Shown: one piece after another, positions 1-9,878 of the stretch
Numbering within the stretch: the stretch's first letter is position 1
Layout: every line of letters starts with the position of its first letter
From: Aquamicrobium sp.
GTDB taxonomy: Bacteria > Pseudomonadota > Alphaproteobacteria > Rhizobiales > Rhizobiaceae
Length of the DNA: 64,000 nt
Assembly (NCBI GenBank): GCA_019739225.1
Contig: JAHHDT010000001.1
Span: forward strand, 1-64,000
Direction: 5' to 3'
Notes under the pieces: model-generated
Seen by the model: only the letters and a program-made list of their open reading frames with translations
What the model was told of the DNA's origin: nothing
The model's database searches: none
Translations under genes and position numbers: made by a program

Positions 1-399
1 ATGTCCATGAGTGATCCTCTCGGCGATATGCTGACCCGCATCCGCAACGCCTATGGCCGCCGCAAGAACAAGGTGACGACGCCGGCTTCGAGCCTGCGCG
101 CCCGCGTTCTCGAAGTGCTGAAGTCCGAAGGCTACATCCGCGACTACGCCAAGGTCGACTACGACAATGGCAAGTCGGAGCTGGAGATCGAGCTGAAGTA
201 CTACGAAGGCACCCCGGTGATCCGCGAGATCGCCCGCGTCTCCAAGCCCGGTCGTCGCGTCTACGTGTCGGTCAAGTCGATCCCGTCGGTGGCCAACGGC
301 CTCGGCATCTCGATCCTGTCGACGCCCAAGGGCGTGATGGCAGACCATCAGGCGCGCGAGCAGAATGTCGGCGGCGAAGTGCTCTGCCAGATCTTCTGA
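1..399 (+). CDS. rpsH: 30S ribosomal protein S8
   Basis: S8 is a primary 16S rRNA-binding protein of the small-subunit platform; in enterobacteria it also represses its own operon. The 132-residue product opens with [15 protein letters not shown], a family signature, and ends with the conserved C-terminal beta region ([23 protein letters not shown]). The length is normal. The reading frame begins at the first base of the window, so the ATG is visible but its ribosome binding site and the upstream spc genes are not; an alternative start three codons in (MSDPL) is possible. It is the first of a same-strand run of ribosomal genes with 40-110 bp spacers. Confidence 0.97.
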   Translation: MSMSDPLGDMLTRIRNAYGRRKNKVTTPASSLRARVLEVLKSEGYIRDYAKVDYDNGKSELEIELKYYEGTPVIREIARVSKPGRRVYVSVKSIPSVANGLGISILSTPKGVMADHQAREQNVGGEVLCQIF

Positions 400-442
400 T
401 CGGGCCGGCTGACTGAAGAACAAGAAGGACGAGGACAGCAAC

Positions 443-976
443 ATGTCTCGTATTGGAAAGAAACCGGTCGCTGTTCCGCAGGGCGTCACCGCCAGCGTCG
501 ACGGCCAGACCGTTACCGCCAAGGGCCCCAAGGGCGAGCTCAAGTTCGTCGTCAACGACGAAGTTCTGGTGAAGCTGGACGATGGCGCGATCGCCGTCGA
601 GCCGCGCGACCAGAGCAAGGACGCCCGCTCCAAGTGGGGCATGTCGCGCACGCAGATCGAGAACATCGTGACCGGCGTGAAGGAAGGTTTCGAGCGCAGG
701 CTCGAGATCACCGGCGTCGGCTACCGCGCCGCGATGCAGGGCAAGAACCTGCAGCTCGCTCTTGGCTTCAGCCACGACGTGGTCTATGAGGCGCCCGAAG
801 GCGTGACGATCTCCGTGCCGAAGCCGACCGAAATCGTGGTCAACGGCATCGACAAGCAGGTCGTCGGCCAGGTTGCCGCGGAGATCCGCAAGTATCGCGG
901 TCCCGAGCCCTACAAGGGCAAGGGTGTCCGTTATGCCGGCGAGCGCATCGTCCGCAAGGAAGGCAAGAAGAAGTAA
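443..976 (+). CDS. rplF: 50S ribosomal protein L6
   Basis: L6 binds domain VI of 23S rRNA near the sarcin-ricin loop and the factor-binding site. The 177-residue protein has the usual start MSRIGKKPV, two tandem alpha/beta repeats, and the C-terminal signature [15 protein letters not shown] before a lysine-rich tail. The length matches the bacterial family. An AAGGACGAGG-like purine stretch precedes the ATG. It sits 43 bp after rpsH and upstream of rplR, the standard spc order. Confidence 0.97.
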   Translation: MSRIGKKPVAVPQGVTASVDGQTVTAKGPKGELKFVVNDEVLVKLDDGAIAVEPRDQSKDARSKWGMSRTQIENIVTGVKEGFERRLEITGVGYRAAMQGKNLQLALGFSHDVVYEAPEGVTISVPKPTEIVVNGIDKQVVGQVAAEIRKYRGPEPYKGKGVRYAGERIVRKEGKKK

Positions 977-1062
977 GAACTGCAACGCCACGGGGTGTGG
1001 TCGCGGGAAGCCCAGCTTACCGCATATGGCCAGCCCCGTTTTACAAGGCAAGGAATCAGGCC

Positions 1063-1422
1063 ATGGCCTCCAAGGAATCCATCCAGCGCCGCGCCCAGCG
1101 CGTGCGTCGTCAGTTGAAGAAGGTTGCCGGCGAGCGTCCGCGCCTGTCGGTCTACCGTTCTTCGAAGAACATCTACGCCCAGGTTATCGACGATTCGAAG
1201 GGCCACACGCTGGCTTCCGCGTCGACGCTGGAGAAGGACCTCAAGGGTTCGCTCAAGACGGGCGCGGACGCTGCCGCTGCTGCTGCAGTCGGCAAGCTGC
1301 TTGCCGAGCGCGCCGCCAAGGCCGGTGTAAAGGAAGTCGTGTTCGATCGCGGACCTTACATCTATCACGGCCGCGTCAAGGCACTCGCCGACGCTGCCCG
1401 CGAAGGCGGCCTCAGCTTCTAA
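1063..1422 (+). CDS. rplR: 50S ribosomal protein L18
   Basis: L18 binds 5S rRNA and anchors it in the central protuberance with L5 and L25. The 119-residue product has the family's basic N-terminus ([15 protein letters not shown]), the [20 protein letters not shown] core and the C-terminal [24 protein letters not shown] signature region. The ATG at 1063 was chosen because an in-frame ORF extension to 997 adds a non-homologous segment; MASKES is the typical alphaproteobacterial start. It follows rplF after 86 bp. Confidence 0.97.
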   Translation: MASKESIQRRAQRVRRQLKKVAGERPRLSVYRSSKNIYAQVIDDSKGHTLASASTLEKDLKGSLKTGADAAAAAAVGKLLAERAAKAGVKEVVFDRGPYIYHGRVKALADAAREGGLSF

Positions 1423-1501
1423 ATTCGCCGCCGCCCGCGCATGACGTCGTGGCGGCATTTCCCATCAACCGTGCTACCGGAAAAGAATAAGGATCAGGGC
1501 A

Positions 1502-2068
1502 ATGGCACAGGAACGTAGGGACGGCGGTCGCGATCGCCGTGACCGTGAAGAGCGCGACAGCGAATTCGTCGACAAGCTCGTTCATATCAATCGCGTCGCG
1601 AAGGTGGTGAAGGGTGGTCGTCGCTTCGGCTTCGCCGCGCTCGTCGTCGTCGGCGACCAGAAGGGCCGCGTCGGCTTCGGCCACGGCAAGGCCCGTGAGG
1701 TGCCGGAGGCCATCCGCAAGGCTACCGAAAGCGCCAAGCGCGACATGATCTTCGTGCCGCTTCGCTCGGCCCGTACGCTGCATCACGACGTCGAGGGCCG
1801 CCACGGTGCGGGCCGCGTCCTGCTGCGAGCGGCCAAGGCCGGTACCGGCATCATCGCAGGCGGCCCGATGCGCGCTGTCTTCGAGACGCTGGGCGTGCAT
1901 GACGTCGTTGCCAAGTCGATGGGTTCGTCGAACCCGTACAACATGGTGCGCGCCACCTTCGATGCGCTGAAGAGCCAGATGCATCCGAAGGACATCGCTG
2001 CGCAGCGCGGCATCAAGTATTCGGCCCTGCAGGCGCGCCGTGGCGCCGCCGCGACGGCTGAAGAATAG
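1502..2068 (+). CDS. rpsE: 30S ribosomal protein S5
   Basis: S5 acts in decoding fidelity and in mRNA helicase activity at the entry channel. The 188-residue product has an arginine-rich, charged N-terminal extension ([16 protein letters not shown]), then the S5 double-stranded-RNA-binding-like domain with [18 protein letters not shown] and the C-terminal [24 protein letters not shown] region. The charged extension is common in rhizobia. A purine-rich AAGAATAAGGATCAGGGCA leader precedes the ATG. It lies 79 bp after rplR and 17 bp before rpmD. Confidence 0.97.
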   Translation: MAQERRDGGRDRRDREERDSEFVDKLVHINRVAKVVKGGRRFGFAALVVVGDQKGRVGFGHGKAREVPEAIRKATESAKRDMIFVPLRSARTLHHDVEGRHGAGRVLLRAAKAGTGIIAGGPMRAVFETLGVHDVVAKSMGSSNPYNMVRATFDALKSQMHPKDIAAQRGIKYSALQARRGAAATAEE

Positions 2069-2085
2069 GGCAGGGATTTGCGATC

Positions 2086-2283
2086 ATGGCCAAGAAACAG
2101 GGCAAGACGCTGACGGTCGAACAGATCGGCAGCCCAATCCGCCGCCCGGTCGAACAGCGCGCGACGCTGATCGGCCTGGGTCTCAACAAGATGCATCGTC
2201 GCTCGACGCTGGAGGACACTCCCTCCGTGCGCGGCATGATTGCGAAGGTGCAGCATCTCGTCCGCGTCGTGGACGAGGCATAG
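2086..2283 (+). CDS. rpmD: 50S ribosomal protein L30
   Basis: L30 is a small large-subunit protein that is absent from some bacterial lineages but usual in alphaproteobacteria. The 65-residue product shows the family core: [15 protein letters not shown], then [13 protein letters not shown] and the [15 protein letters not shown] strand-helix. The length is normal. It lies 17 bp downstream of rpsE and 19 bp upstream of rplO, so it is almost certainly co-transcribed. Confidence 0.96.
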   Translation: MAKKQGKTLTVEQIGSPIRRPVEQRATLIGLGLNKMHRRSTLEDTPSVRGMIAKVQHLVRVVDEA

Positions 2284-2302
2284 CACCGCAGGAGCGCTAA
2301 CG

Positions 2303-2778
2303 ATGAAACTCAACGAATTGCGTGATCGCGACGGCGCCACGAAGTCCCGCAAGCGCGTGGGCCGTGGCATCGGCTCCGGTTCCGGCAAGACCGGCGGCCG
2401 CGGCGTCAAGGGTCAGAAGTCCCGCTCGGGCGTCGCTCAATCAACGGCTTCGAGGGCGGCCAGATGCCGCTCTACCGCCGCCTGCCCAAGCGTGGCTTCA
2501 AGAACATCTTCGGCAAGGACTATAACGAAGTCTCGCTCGGCCGCATTCAGGCGGCGATCGACGCCAAGAAGCTCGACGCCAAGGAGACCGTGACGGTCGA
2601 GGCGCTCGTCAAGGCCGGCGTCGTCCGCCGCGCCAAGGACGGCGTGCGCCTGCTGGGCGGCGGCGAGCTGAAGACGAAAGTCAACTTCGACATCGCCGGT
2701 GCTTCCAAGCCGGCGCTCGAACAGGTTGAGAAGGCCGGGGGATCGGTGAAGCTGCCAGAAGCAGCCGCAGCCGAGTAA
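2303..2778 (+). pseudogene. rplO: 50S ribosomal protein L15, frameshifted
   Basis: L15 is a late-assembling 23S rRNA-binding protein. The reading frame starts at 2303 ([12 protein letters not shown], then [20 protein letters not shown] and SRSGVA) but breaks at about 2437-2440. The expected family continuation, [20 protein letters not shown], resumes from 2440 in another frame and runs to the stop at 2778. Two extra bases, or one missing base, in the stretch gtcgctcaatcaac explain it. Without repair, frame one runs on as arginine- and serine-rich nonsense to 2593. Both halves are otherwise well conserved. L15 is important in most bacteria and the flanking genes are intact, so a sequencing or assembly error is more likely than a real null allele; recoding is not excluded. 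Confidence 0.85.
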
Positions 2779-2792
2779 CGGGCTTCCACGAG

Positions 2793-2862
2793 GCGGCGGC
2801 CTGCCCATGCTACAGCCCGGTTGAAAACCATCAATCGGACGAAAGCATGAGCAGGCCGCCGC
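2793..2862. other. Large stem-loop between rplO and secY
   Basis: Arms 2793-2811 (GCGGCGGCCTGCCCATGCT) and 2844-2862 are inverted complements at 18 of 19 positions, with a 32-base loop. No T-run follows, so it is not a standard intrinsic terminator. It occupies the 178-bp gap before secY, the widest gap so far in an otherwise compact operon. A processing or attenuation element, or a decayed palindromic repeat, are the plausible readings. Confidence 0.6.
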
Positions 2863-2956
2863 TTGCATCTTTGCCGGCCGGAGCCTATCTCGTGGCTTCG
2901 GCGACACGCGGTTCGCGCTGGCGGACACCCTCGCGTGACGAAGCGGAGAATTTTCC

Positions 2957-4293
<1,337 letters not shown>

Positions 4294-4297
<4 letters not shown>

Positions 4298-4893
4298 GGC
4301 TTATTCTGCTCGGGCCGCCGGGAGCGGGGAAGGGGACGCAGGCCCAGAGGCTTGTCGAGAAACACGGCATACCGCAGCTTTCCACGGGGGACATGCTGCG
4401 CGCCGCCGTCGCAAACGGCACCGAGGTCGGCAAGCGCGCGAAAGCCGTGATGGATGCCGGTGAGCTCGTCTCCGACGACATCGTCAATGCCATCGTGGCA
4501 GAGCGTATCGACCAGCCCGACTGCGCCAATGGCTTCATTCTGGATGGCTATCCGCGCACGCTCGCCCAGGCGGATGCCGTGGAGACGATGCTCGCCAAGC
4601 GCGACTTGAACCTGAATGTCGCCATCGAGCTCGTCGTCGACGACAAGGCGCTGGTCGGCCGGATCGTCAAGCGCGCCGAGGACGCAAAGGCCGCGGGTCA
4701 GCCGGTGCGCAAGGACGACAACCCCGAGGTGTTCGACGAGCGGCTGCGCGAGTACTACAAGAAGACTGCGCCGCTGATCGGCTACTACTATGCCAAGGGG
4801 CTGCTGAAGGGTGTCGACGGCATGGCCGACATCGATGCGGTAACCAGGCAGATCGACGCGCTGCTGGACCGGAAGGCGGTGGCAGCGCAATAA
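4294..4893 (+). CDS. adk: Adenylate kinase
   Basis: Adenylate kinase catalyses ATP + AMP to 2 ADP in the cytosol and sets adenylate energy charge. The 199-residue product has the P-loop [12 protein letters not shown] (residues about 7-18), the AMP-binding STGDMLR segment, the DGYPRT motif and the LID region around [14 protein letters not shown]. The LID is the short form without zinc-binding cysteines, as in most alphaproteobacteria. The ATG overlaps the secY stop by four bases, the classical secY-adk linkage. Confidence 0.98.
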
Positions 4894-5091
4894 GTCCCGC
4901 CAGGTGTTGACTGTTGCCGCTTTCTGGATTAAAGCGGCCCGTCTTCCATCCAGGCACGGTGCCGCCGGTCCTTCCGGACCGAGCGGTCGCTTTGATGAGA
5001 AATCCCCGCAAGGGCCGGCCTCCACCGGACGCGGGAAAACAAGAACGCGCCGGTTCGACGTGGACGTCGGCCGGCCTACATGGAGAAGAGA

Positions 5092-5460
5092 ATGGCCCGT
5101 ATAGCAGGCGTCAATATCCCGACCAACAAGCGCGTCGTCATCGCGCTGCAGTACATTCACGGCATCGGCGCGAAGTTCGCTTCCGAAATCGTCGAGAAAG
5201 TGGGCATCCCGGCCGACCGCCGCGTGAACCAGCTCACCGACGCAGAGGTGCTGCAGATCCGCGAAGCCATCGACCGCGATTACCACGTCGAGGGTGACCT
5301 GCGCCGCGAAGTCTCGATGAACATCAAGCGCCTGATGGATCTCGGCTGCTACCGCGGCCTGCGCCATCGTCGTTCGCTGCCGGTCCGCGGCCAGCGCACG
5401 CACACCAACGCCCGTACCCGCAAGGGCCCGGCCAAGGCGATTGCTGGCAAGAAGAAGTAA
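5092..5460 (+). CDS. rpsM: 30S ribosomal protein S13
   Basis: S13 sits in the head of the 30S subunit and forms intersubunit bridges while contacting the P-site tRNA. The 122-residue product begins [15 protein letters not shown] and ends in the basic tail [28 protein letters not shown], both family hallmarks. ATG 5092 was preferred to the in-frame ATG at 5080, because MARIAGV is the conserved start. The 198-bp gap after adk holds no convincing gene; infA and rpmJ, present here in some bacteria, are absent. Confidence 0.97.
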   Translation: MARIAGVNIPTNKRVVIALQYIHGIGAKFASEIVEKVGIPADRRVNQLTDAEVLQIREAIDRDYHVEGDLRREVSMNIKRLMDLGCYRGLRHRRSLPVRGQRTHTNARTRKGPAKAIAGKKK

Positions 5461-5606
5461 TTCGAGGGGTAGGCAAGCCCGCGCGGCGTAGCGATTTCGG
5501 ATAGCGGCCAGCCGCTTTCCTTATGCCACGCGCCGATTGCCCTACTGCCATCGAGGTGTAGCCGCTGGCACTACGGCGGCGTTGATATCAACTGGAAGGA
5601 AAATAA

Positions 5607-5996
5607 ATGGCCAAGGAAGCCGGGCGTATTCGCCGTCGCGAACGCAAGAACATCTCGTCGGGCGTTGCGCACGTCAACTCGACGTTCAACAACACGATGA
5701 TCACCATCACCGACGCGCAGGGAAACGCGATTGCCTGGTCGTCGGCCGGTGCGCAGGGCTTCAAGGGGTCGCGCAAGTCGACGCCGTTCGCCGCGCAGGT
5801 CGCTGCCGAGGACGTCGCCAAGAAGGCGCAGGACCACGGCATGCGCATGCTCGAGGTCGAGGTTTGCGGGCCCGGTTCCGGTCGCGAGTCGGCGCTGCGC
5901 GCTCTGCAGGCCGCCGGCTTCACCATCACCTCGATCCGCGACGTAACGCCGATCCCGCACAATGGCTGCCGTCCGCGCAAGAAGCGCCGCGTCTAG
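5607..5996 (+). CDS. rpsK: 30S ribosomal protein S11
   Basis: S11 lies on the 30S platform and helps form the E-site and the Shine-Dalgarno cleft. The 129-residue protein has the conserved core [18 protein letters not shown], the region [22 protein letters not shown], and the C-terminal [27 protein letters not shown] leader precedes the ATG. It follows rpsM after 146 bp and precedes rpoA, as usual for the alphaproteobacterial alpha operon, which lacks rpsD at this point. Confidence 0.98.
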   Translation: MAKEAGRIRRRERKNISSGVAHVNSTFNNTMITITDAQGNAIAWSSAGAQGFKGSRKSTPFAAQVAAEDVAKKAQDHGMRMLEVEVCGPGSGRESALRALQAAGFTITSIRDVTPIPHNGCRPRKKRRV

Positions 5997-6101
5997 GCCG
6001 AAGCAACATACCCTGACGAGCTCCATCGCGGCGCTCCTCTCTCGGTTTCCAGATTTGCCCGCCACGATTGGATGGTGGCGGGAAACGGAAGGAAAACCTG
6101 A

Positions 6102-7112
6102 ATGATCCAGAAAAACTGGCAGGAACTGATCAAGCCCAACAAGATCGAGTTCTCCTCCAAGGGCAAGACGCTCACCACTCTGGTGGCAGAGCCTCTGGAG
6201 CGTGGCTACGGCCTGACGCTCGGCAACGCGCTGCGCCGCGTGCTTCTGTCCTCGCTGCGCGGCGCTGCCGTGACGGCGGTGCAGATCGACGGCGTGCTGC
6301 ATGAATTCTCCTCGATCGCCGGCGTGCGCGAGGATGTGACCGACATCGTACTCAACATTAAGGAAATCGCCATCCGCATGGAAGGCGACGGCCCCAAGCG
6401 CATGGTCGTGCGCAAGCAGGGCCCGGGTGTGGTCACGGCCGGCGACATCCAGACTGTAGGCGACGTCGAGATCCTGAACCCCGACCACGTGATCTGTACG
6501 CTCGATGAGGGCGCGGAGATCCGCATGGAGTTCACGGTCGACACCGGCAAGGGTTACGTGCCCGCCGAGCGCAACCGCGCCGAGGATGCGCCGATCGGGC
6601 TCATCCCGGTCGACAGCCTCTACTCGCCGGTCAAGAAGGTCTCCTACAAGGTCGAGAACACCCGCGAGGGCCAGGTTCTCGATTATGACAAGCTGACCAT
6701 GACCATTGAGACTAACGGTGCCGTCACTGGCGAGGATGCCGTGGCGTTCGCCGCGCGCATCCTGCAGGACCAGCTCGGCCTCTTCGTCAACTTCGACGAG
6801 CCGCAGAAGGAAGTTGCTTCGGAGCAGGTTACCGAGCTCGCCTTCAACCCGGCGCTGCTCAAGAAGGTCGACGAGCTGGAGCTTTCGGTCCGTTCGGCCA
6901 ACTGCCTGAAGAACGACAACATCGTCTACATCGGCGACCTGATCCAGAAGACGGAAGCCGAGATGCTGCGTACGCCGAACTTCGGCCGCAAGTCGCTCAA
7001 CGAGATCAAGGAAGTTCTGGCCGCCATGGGCCTTCACCTCGGAATGGAGGTGCAGGACTGGCCGCCGGAGAACATCGAAGACCTCGCAAAACGCTACGAA
7101 GATCAATACTGA
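6102..7112 (+). CDS. rpoA: DNA-directed RNA polymerase alpha subunit
   Basis: The alpha subunit dimerises to nucleate RNA polymerase assembly; its C-terminal domain contacts UP elements and activators. The 336-residue product has the N-terminal assembly domain ([36 protein letters not shown]) and the C-terminal domain with [15 protein letters not shown] and [21 protein letters not shown], which form the helix-hairpin-helix DNA-binding surface. The length is normal. GGAAGGAAAACCTGA precedes the ATG. It lies between rpsK and rplQ. Confidence 0.98.
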   Translation: MIQKNWQELIKPNKIEFSSKGKTLTTLVAEPLERGYGLTLGNALRRVLLSSLRGAAVTAVQIDGVLHEFSSIAGVREDVTDIVLNIKEIAIRMEGDGPKRMVVRKQGPGVVTAGDIQTVGDVEILNPDHVICTLDEGAEIRMEFTVDTGKGYVPAERNRAEDAPIGLIPVDSLYSPVKKVSYKVENTREGQVLDYDKLTMTIETNGAVTGEDAVAFAARILQDQLGLFVNFDEPQKEVASEQVTELAFNPALLKKVDELELSVRSANCLKNDNIVYIGDLIQKTEAEMLRTPNFGRKSLNEIKEVLAAMGLHLGMEVQDWPPENIEDLAKRYEDQY

Positions 7113-7147
7113 GGCTCGGCCTCGGACCAAACTGAAGGAGAAGGCCA

Positions 7148-7579
7148 ATGCGCCACGGAAAATCCGGCCGCCGGCTGAACCGTACCGTTAGCCACCGCAA
7201 GGCGCTGTTTTCGAACATGGCCGCCTCGCTGATCGAACACGAGCAGATCACCACCACGCTGCCCAAGGCCAAGGAGCTTCGCCCCATCGTGGAGAAGCTC
7301 GTCACCCTCGGCAAGCGCGGCGACCTGCACGCACGTCGTCAGGTGATCTCGGCGATTGGTTCGGACGAGCTTGCCAAGCGTCTGTTCGACACCATTGCGC
7401 CGCGCTACGCCACCCGCAACGGCGGCTACCTGCGCATCATGAAGGCCGGCTTCCGTCACGGCGACAACGCCGCGATGGCGGTGATCGAGTTCGTCGATCG
7501 CGACGTCTCGGCCAAGGGCGCCGCCGACCGCGCGCGCCTTGAGGCTGAGGAAGCCAATGGCGAGGCCGAGGCCGCGTAA
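7148..7579 (+). CDS. rplQ: 50S ribosomal protein L17
   Basis: L17 is a large-subunit protein near the peptide exit tunnel. The 143-residue product has the N-terminal signature [20 protein letters not shown], the [18 protein letters not shown] segment and [18 protein letters not shown], followed by an acidic alanine-rich tail ([12 protein letters not shown]) that is common in rhizobia. It is the last gene of the ribosomal cluster: 35 bp after rpoA and directly before an intrinsic terminator at 7607-7630. Confidence 0.97.
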   Translation: MRHGKSGRRLNRTVSHRKALFSNMAASLIEHEQITTTLPKAKELRPIVEKLVTLGKRGDLHARRQVISAIGSDELAKRLFDTIAPRYATRNGGYLRIMKAGFRHGDNAAMAVIEFVDRDVSAKGAADRARLEAEEANGEAEAA

Positions 7580-7606
7580 GACCGGCCCCGATCTTGATTT
7601 GACGGG

Positions 7607-7630
7607 AAGGGGGCCTTGCGCCCCCTTTTT
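7607..7630 (+). terminator. Rho-independent terminator after rplQ
   Basis: A perfect 8-bp stem (AAGGGGGC at 7607-7614 and GCCCCCTT at 7620-7627) closes a 5-base loop and runs into a T-tract (7626-7630). It lies 28 bp after the rplQ stop and ends the spc-alpha transcription unit. Confidence 0.92.
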
Positions 7631-7653
7631 CGTTTATGGGGAGGTCTGGCGTA

Positions 7654-8319
7654 ATGCCCTGCCATAAAGGCTGGCGCGTGATGGCTGTTGCGGTCGGCCT
7701 CTTGGCCGCCATGCTTGGCCATGGATTCGCTGGAGGAGACAGTCCCATGCTGCGGGCGGTGGAAAAGGGCGATCTCGCGCGCGTGAACGCGATGCTGGCC
7801 GCCGGTGAAGAGCTGGAGCAACGCGACCCGGCGCGCCGCACGCCGCTCCTGATTGCCACGCGGCTCGACCATGTCGACATCGCGCTGGCGCTGATTGCCG
7901 CCGGCGCCGACGTCAACGCCAGGGACAACATCCGCGATACGCCATTCCTCTACGCCGGGGCCGAGGGGCGCAATGAGATACTCCGCGCGGTCCTGGCGTC
8001 GGGCCGCGCGGATCTGGCGAGCACCAACCGCTATGGCGGCACCGCGCTGATCCCGGCAGCCCATCACGGGCACCCCGAAACGGTGCGCATTCTGCTGGCT
8101 ACTGACATCGACATAGACCACGTGAATCGTCTCGGCTGGACTGCGCTCATGGAGGCAGTGATCCTTGGCGACGGCGGCGCTGTTTACCAGGAGATCGTCG
8201 GCGAACTGGTCCGCGCCGGAGCGCGGGACATTCCCGACAATGACGGCATTTCGGCTCTGGAGCATGCGAGACGCCGTGGCTACACGGAGATCGAAAGGCT
8301 GATCGCATCGGCTGGTTGA
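7654..8319 (+). CDS. Ankyrin-repeat protein, probably exported
   Basis: Ankyrin repeats mediate protein-protein contacts; no specific partner can be named. After a basic start (MPCHKGWRV) comes a hydrophobic stretch that resembles a signal peptide. Then there are about five ankyrin repeats, seen as RRTPLLIATRLDHVDIALALIAAGADVN, RDTPFLYAGAEGRNEIL, GGTALIPAAHHGHPETVRILL and GWTALMEAV segments. ATG 7654 was preferred to the ATG at 7636 because GGGAGG lies nine bases upstream. It is the first gene after the ribosomal terminator and reads toward the DegP-like protease 77 bp further on, a neighbour that also acts in the envelope. Confidence 0.85.
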   Translation: MPCHKGWRVMAVAVGLLAAMLGHGFAGGDSPMLRAVEKGDLARVNAMLAAGEELEQRDPARRTPLLIATRLDHVDIALALIAAGADVNARDNIRDTPFLYAGAEGRNEILRAVLASGRADLASTNRYGGTALIPAAHHGHPETVRILLATDIDIDHVNRLGWTALMEAVILGDGGAVYQEIVGELVRAGARDIPDNDGISALEHARRRGYTEIERLIASAG

Positions 8320-8358
8320 CGCGACGCGGTGCCCGGCCTTTCAATTTGCACAATCATT

Positions 8359-8371
8359 CGCACAATGTGCG
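8359..8371. promoter_or_regulatory. Small palindrome upstream of the DegP-like gene
   Basis: CGCACAATGTGCG is a perfect 6-bp inverted repeat around one central base, 25 bases before the ATG at 8397. It could be an operator, or chance. No known regulator can be assigned. Confidence 0.25.
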
Positions 8372-8396
8372 CGCCTGCCATTGAAGGGGAGTCGTC

Positions 8397-9872
8397 ATGC
8401 ATCGAGCCTCACCGCTGTCCACCTTGTTCGCCGCGTTTGTCATCTGCGTCCTGAGCGCTCCCGCCTTGGCGCAGGACGCGGGCGGCAAGGGGCTAGCGGA
8501 CGCGTTGAGCGATCTTCTGCGCGGTGGCGAGGCGCAGGTGCCCGCCCGTCGGGTGCCGTTTGGCCAGCAGGAGATGCAGCTTTCCTTTGCCCCGCTTGTC
8601 AAGGCGACCGCGCCCGCAGTCGTCAACGTCTATGCCTCGCAGCAGGTGTCGGTGCGCTCGCCTTTTGCTGGCGATCCCTTCTTCGAACAGTTCTTCGGAC
8701 GGCAGCAGATGCCGCCGCGCGTCCAGTCCGCGCTGGGGTCGGGGGTGCTGGTCGATCCGTCGGGCTACGTCGTGACCAACAACCACGTCATCAGCAACGC
8801 CGACGAGGTGCGGGTCGCGATGTCCGACGGGCGCGAGTTTACCAGCAGCATCCTGCTCAAGGACGAATCGCTCGATCTCGCGATCCTGAAGATCGATGCG
8901 CCGGAGCCTTTCCCGATCGCGCCGCTGGGCGATTCCGACGCGCTGGAGGTCGGCGATCTTGTGCTGGCCATCGGCAACCCCTTTGGTGTCGGCCAGACCA
9001 CGACGAGCGGCATCGTTTCGGCGCTGGCGCGCAGCCATATCGGCGTCAACGATTTCGGTTTCTTCATCCAGACCGACGCTGCGATCAACCCGGGCAATTC
9101 CGGCGGCGCGCTGGTCAACATGCGCGGCGAGGTTATCGGCATCAACACCGCCATATACAGCCAGTCGGGTGGCTCGATCGGCATCGGTTTCGCCATTCCG
9201 GCCAACATCGTTCGGGCGGTGGTGGATGCCGCAAAGAGCGGCCTCGATTATTTCGAGCGTCCGTTTGTTGGCGCCACCTTCGAAAACGTCACGGCCCAGA
9301 TGGCCGAGGCGCTCGGCATGGCAAGGCCGACCGGCGCCCTGGTCAAGTCGGTGGCACCGGGAGGGCCGGCCGAAAAAGCCGGCCTCAGGCCGGGTGACGT
9401 GGTTCTGGCAATGAATGGCGCGTCGATCGAACACCCCGATGCGCTGGGCTATCGCCTGGCGACCCAGGCAATCGGCAGTCAGGCGACCCTCAACGTTCTC
9501 AGCCAGGGCAGCGAGGTCGAGGTTGATGTCGAACTGATCCGCGCGCCCGAGGGCCAGTCGACGGCCGAGATAATCATCGACGGGCGCAGCCCGTTTGCCG
9601 GCGCGAAGGTGGCCGAGCTCTCGCCGCGTCTGGCCCAGCGGCTCGGCATCCGCGGTCAGGCGCGCGGCAAGGGCGTGGCCATCGTCGAGGTGGGGCGCAA
9701 CTCGCCTGCGGCCAGCTTCGGCTTTCGCCCGCGCGACATCGTGCGCGAGGTCAACGGCGAGGAGATCGACACGCCGGAGAAGCTCCGCGAAGTGGCCATG
9801 AGCAATTCGCGCTGGTGGCGCTTCACGGTCGAGCGCGACGGGCGCGTCACCAACCAGATTCTGCGATACTGA
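8397..9872 (+). CDS. Periplasmic serine protease, DegP/DegQ (Do) family
   Basis: HtrA proteases degrade or refold damaged envelope proteins in the periplasm. The 491-residue product has a signal peptide ending near APALAQ (residue 26) and a trypsin-like domain with catalytic His130 (VVTNNHV), Asp160 (SLDLAIL) and Ser235 (NPGNSGGAL). Two PDZ domains follow, with visible GGPAEKAGLRPGDVVL (first) and NSPAASFGFRPRDIVREVNG (second) segments. The length fits the two-PDZ DegP/DegQ group. It lies 6 bp before rarA, so the two are probably co-transcribed. Paralogue-level naming (degP versus degQ or mucD) is not possible from this sequence. Confidence 0.95.
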   Translation: MHRASPLSTLFAAFVICVLSAPALAQDAGGKGLADALSDLLRGGEAQVPARRVPFGQQEMQLSFAPLVKATAPAVVNVYASQQVSVRSPFAGDPFFEQFFGRQQMPPRVQSALGSGVLVDPSGYVVTNNHVISNADEVRVAMSDGREFTSSILLKDESLDLAILKIDAPEPFPIAPLGDSDALEVGDLVLAIGNPFGVGQTTTSGIVSALARSHIGVNDFGFFIQTDAAINPGNSGGALVNMRGEVIGINTAIYSQSGGSIGIGFAIPANIVRAVVDAAKSGLDYFERPFVGATFENVTAQMAEALGMARPTGALVKSVAPGGPAEKAGLRPGDVVLAMNGASIEHPDALGYRLATQAIGSQATLNVLSQGSEVEVDVELIRAPEGQSTAEIIIDGRSPFAGAKVAELSPRLAQRLGIRGQARGKGVAIVEVGRNSPAASFGFRPRDIVREVNGEEIDTPEKLREVAMSNSRWWRFTVERDGRVTNQILRY

Positions 9873-9878
9873 TACGCA

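Noticed and set aside
2303-2778. Programmed frameshift in rplO
   Set aside because: No slippery heptamer, internal Shine-Dalgarno-like site or downstream pseudoknot is evident at 2430-2445; a sequencing error is simpler.
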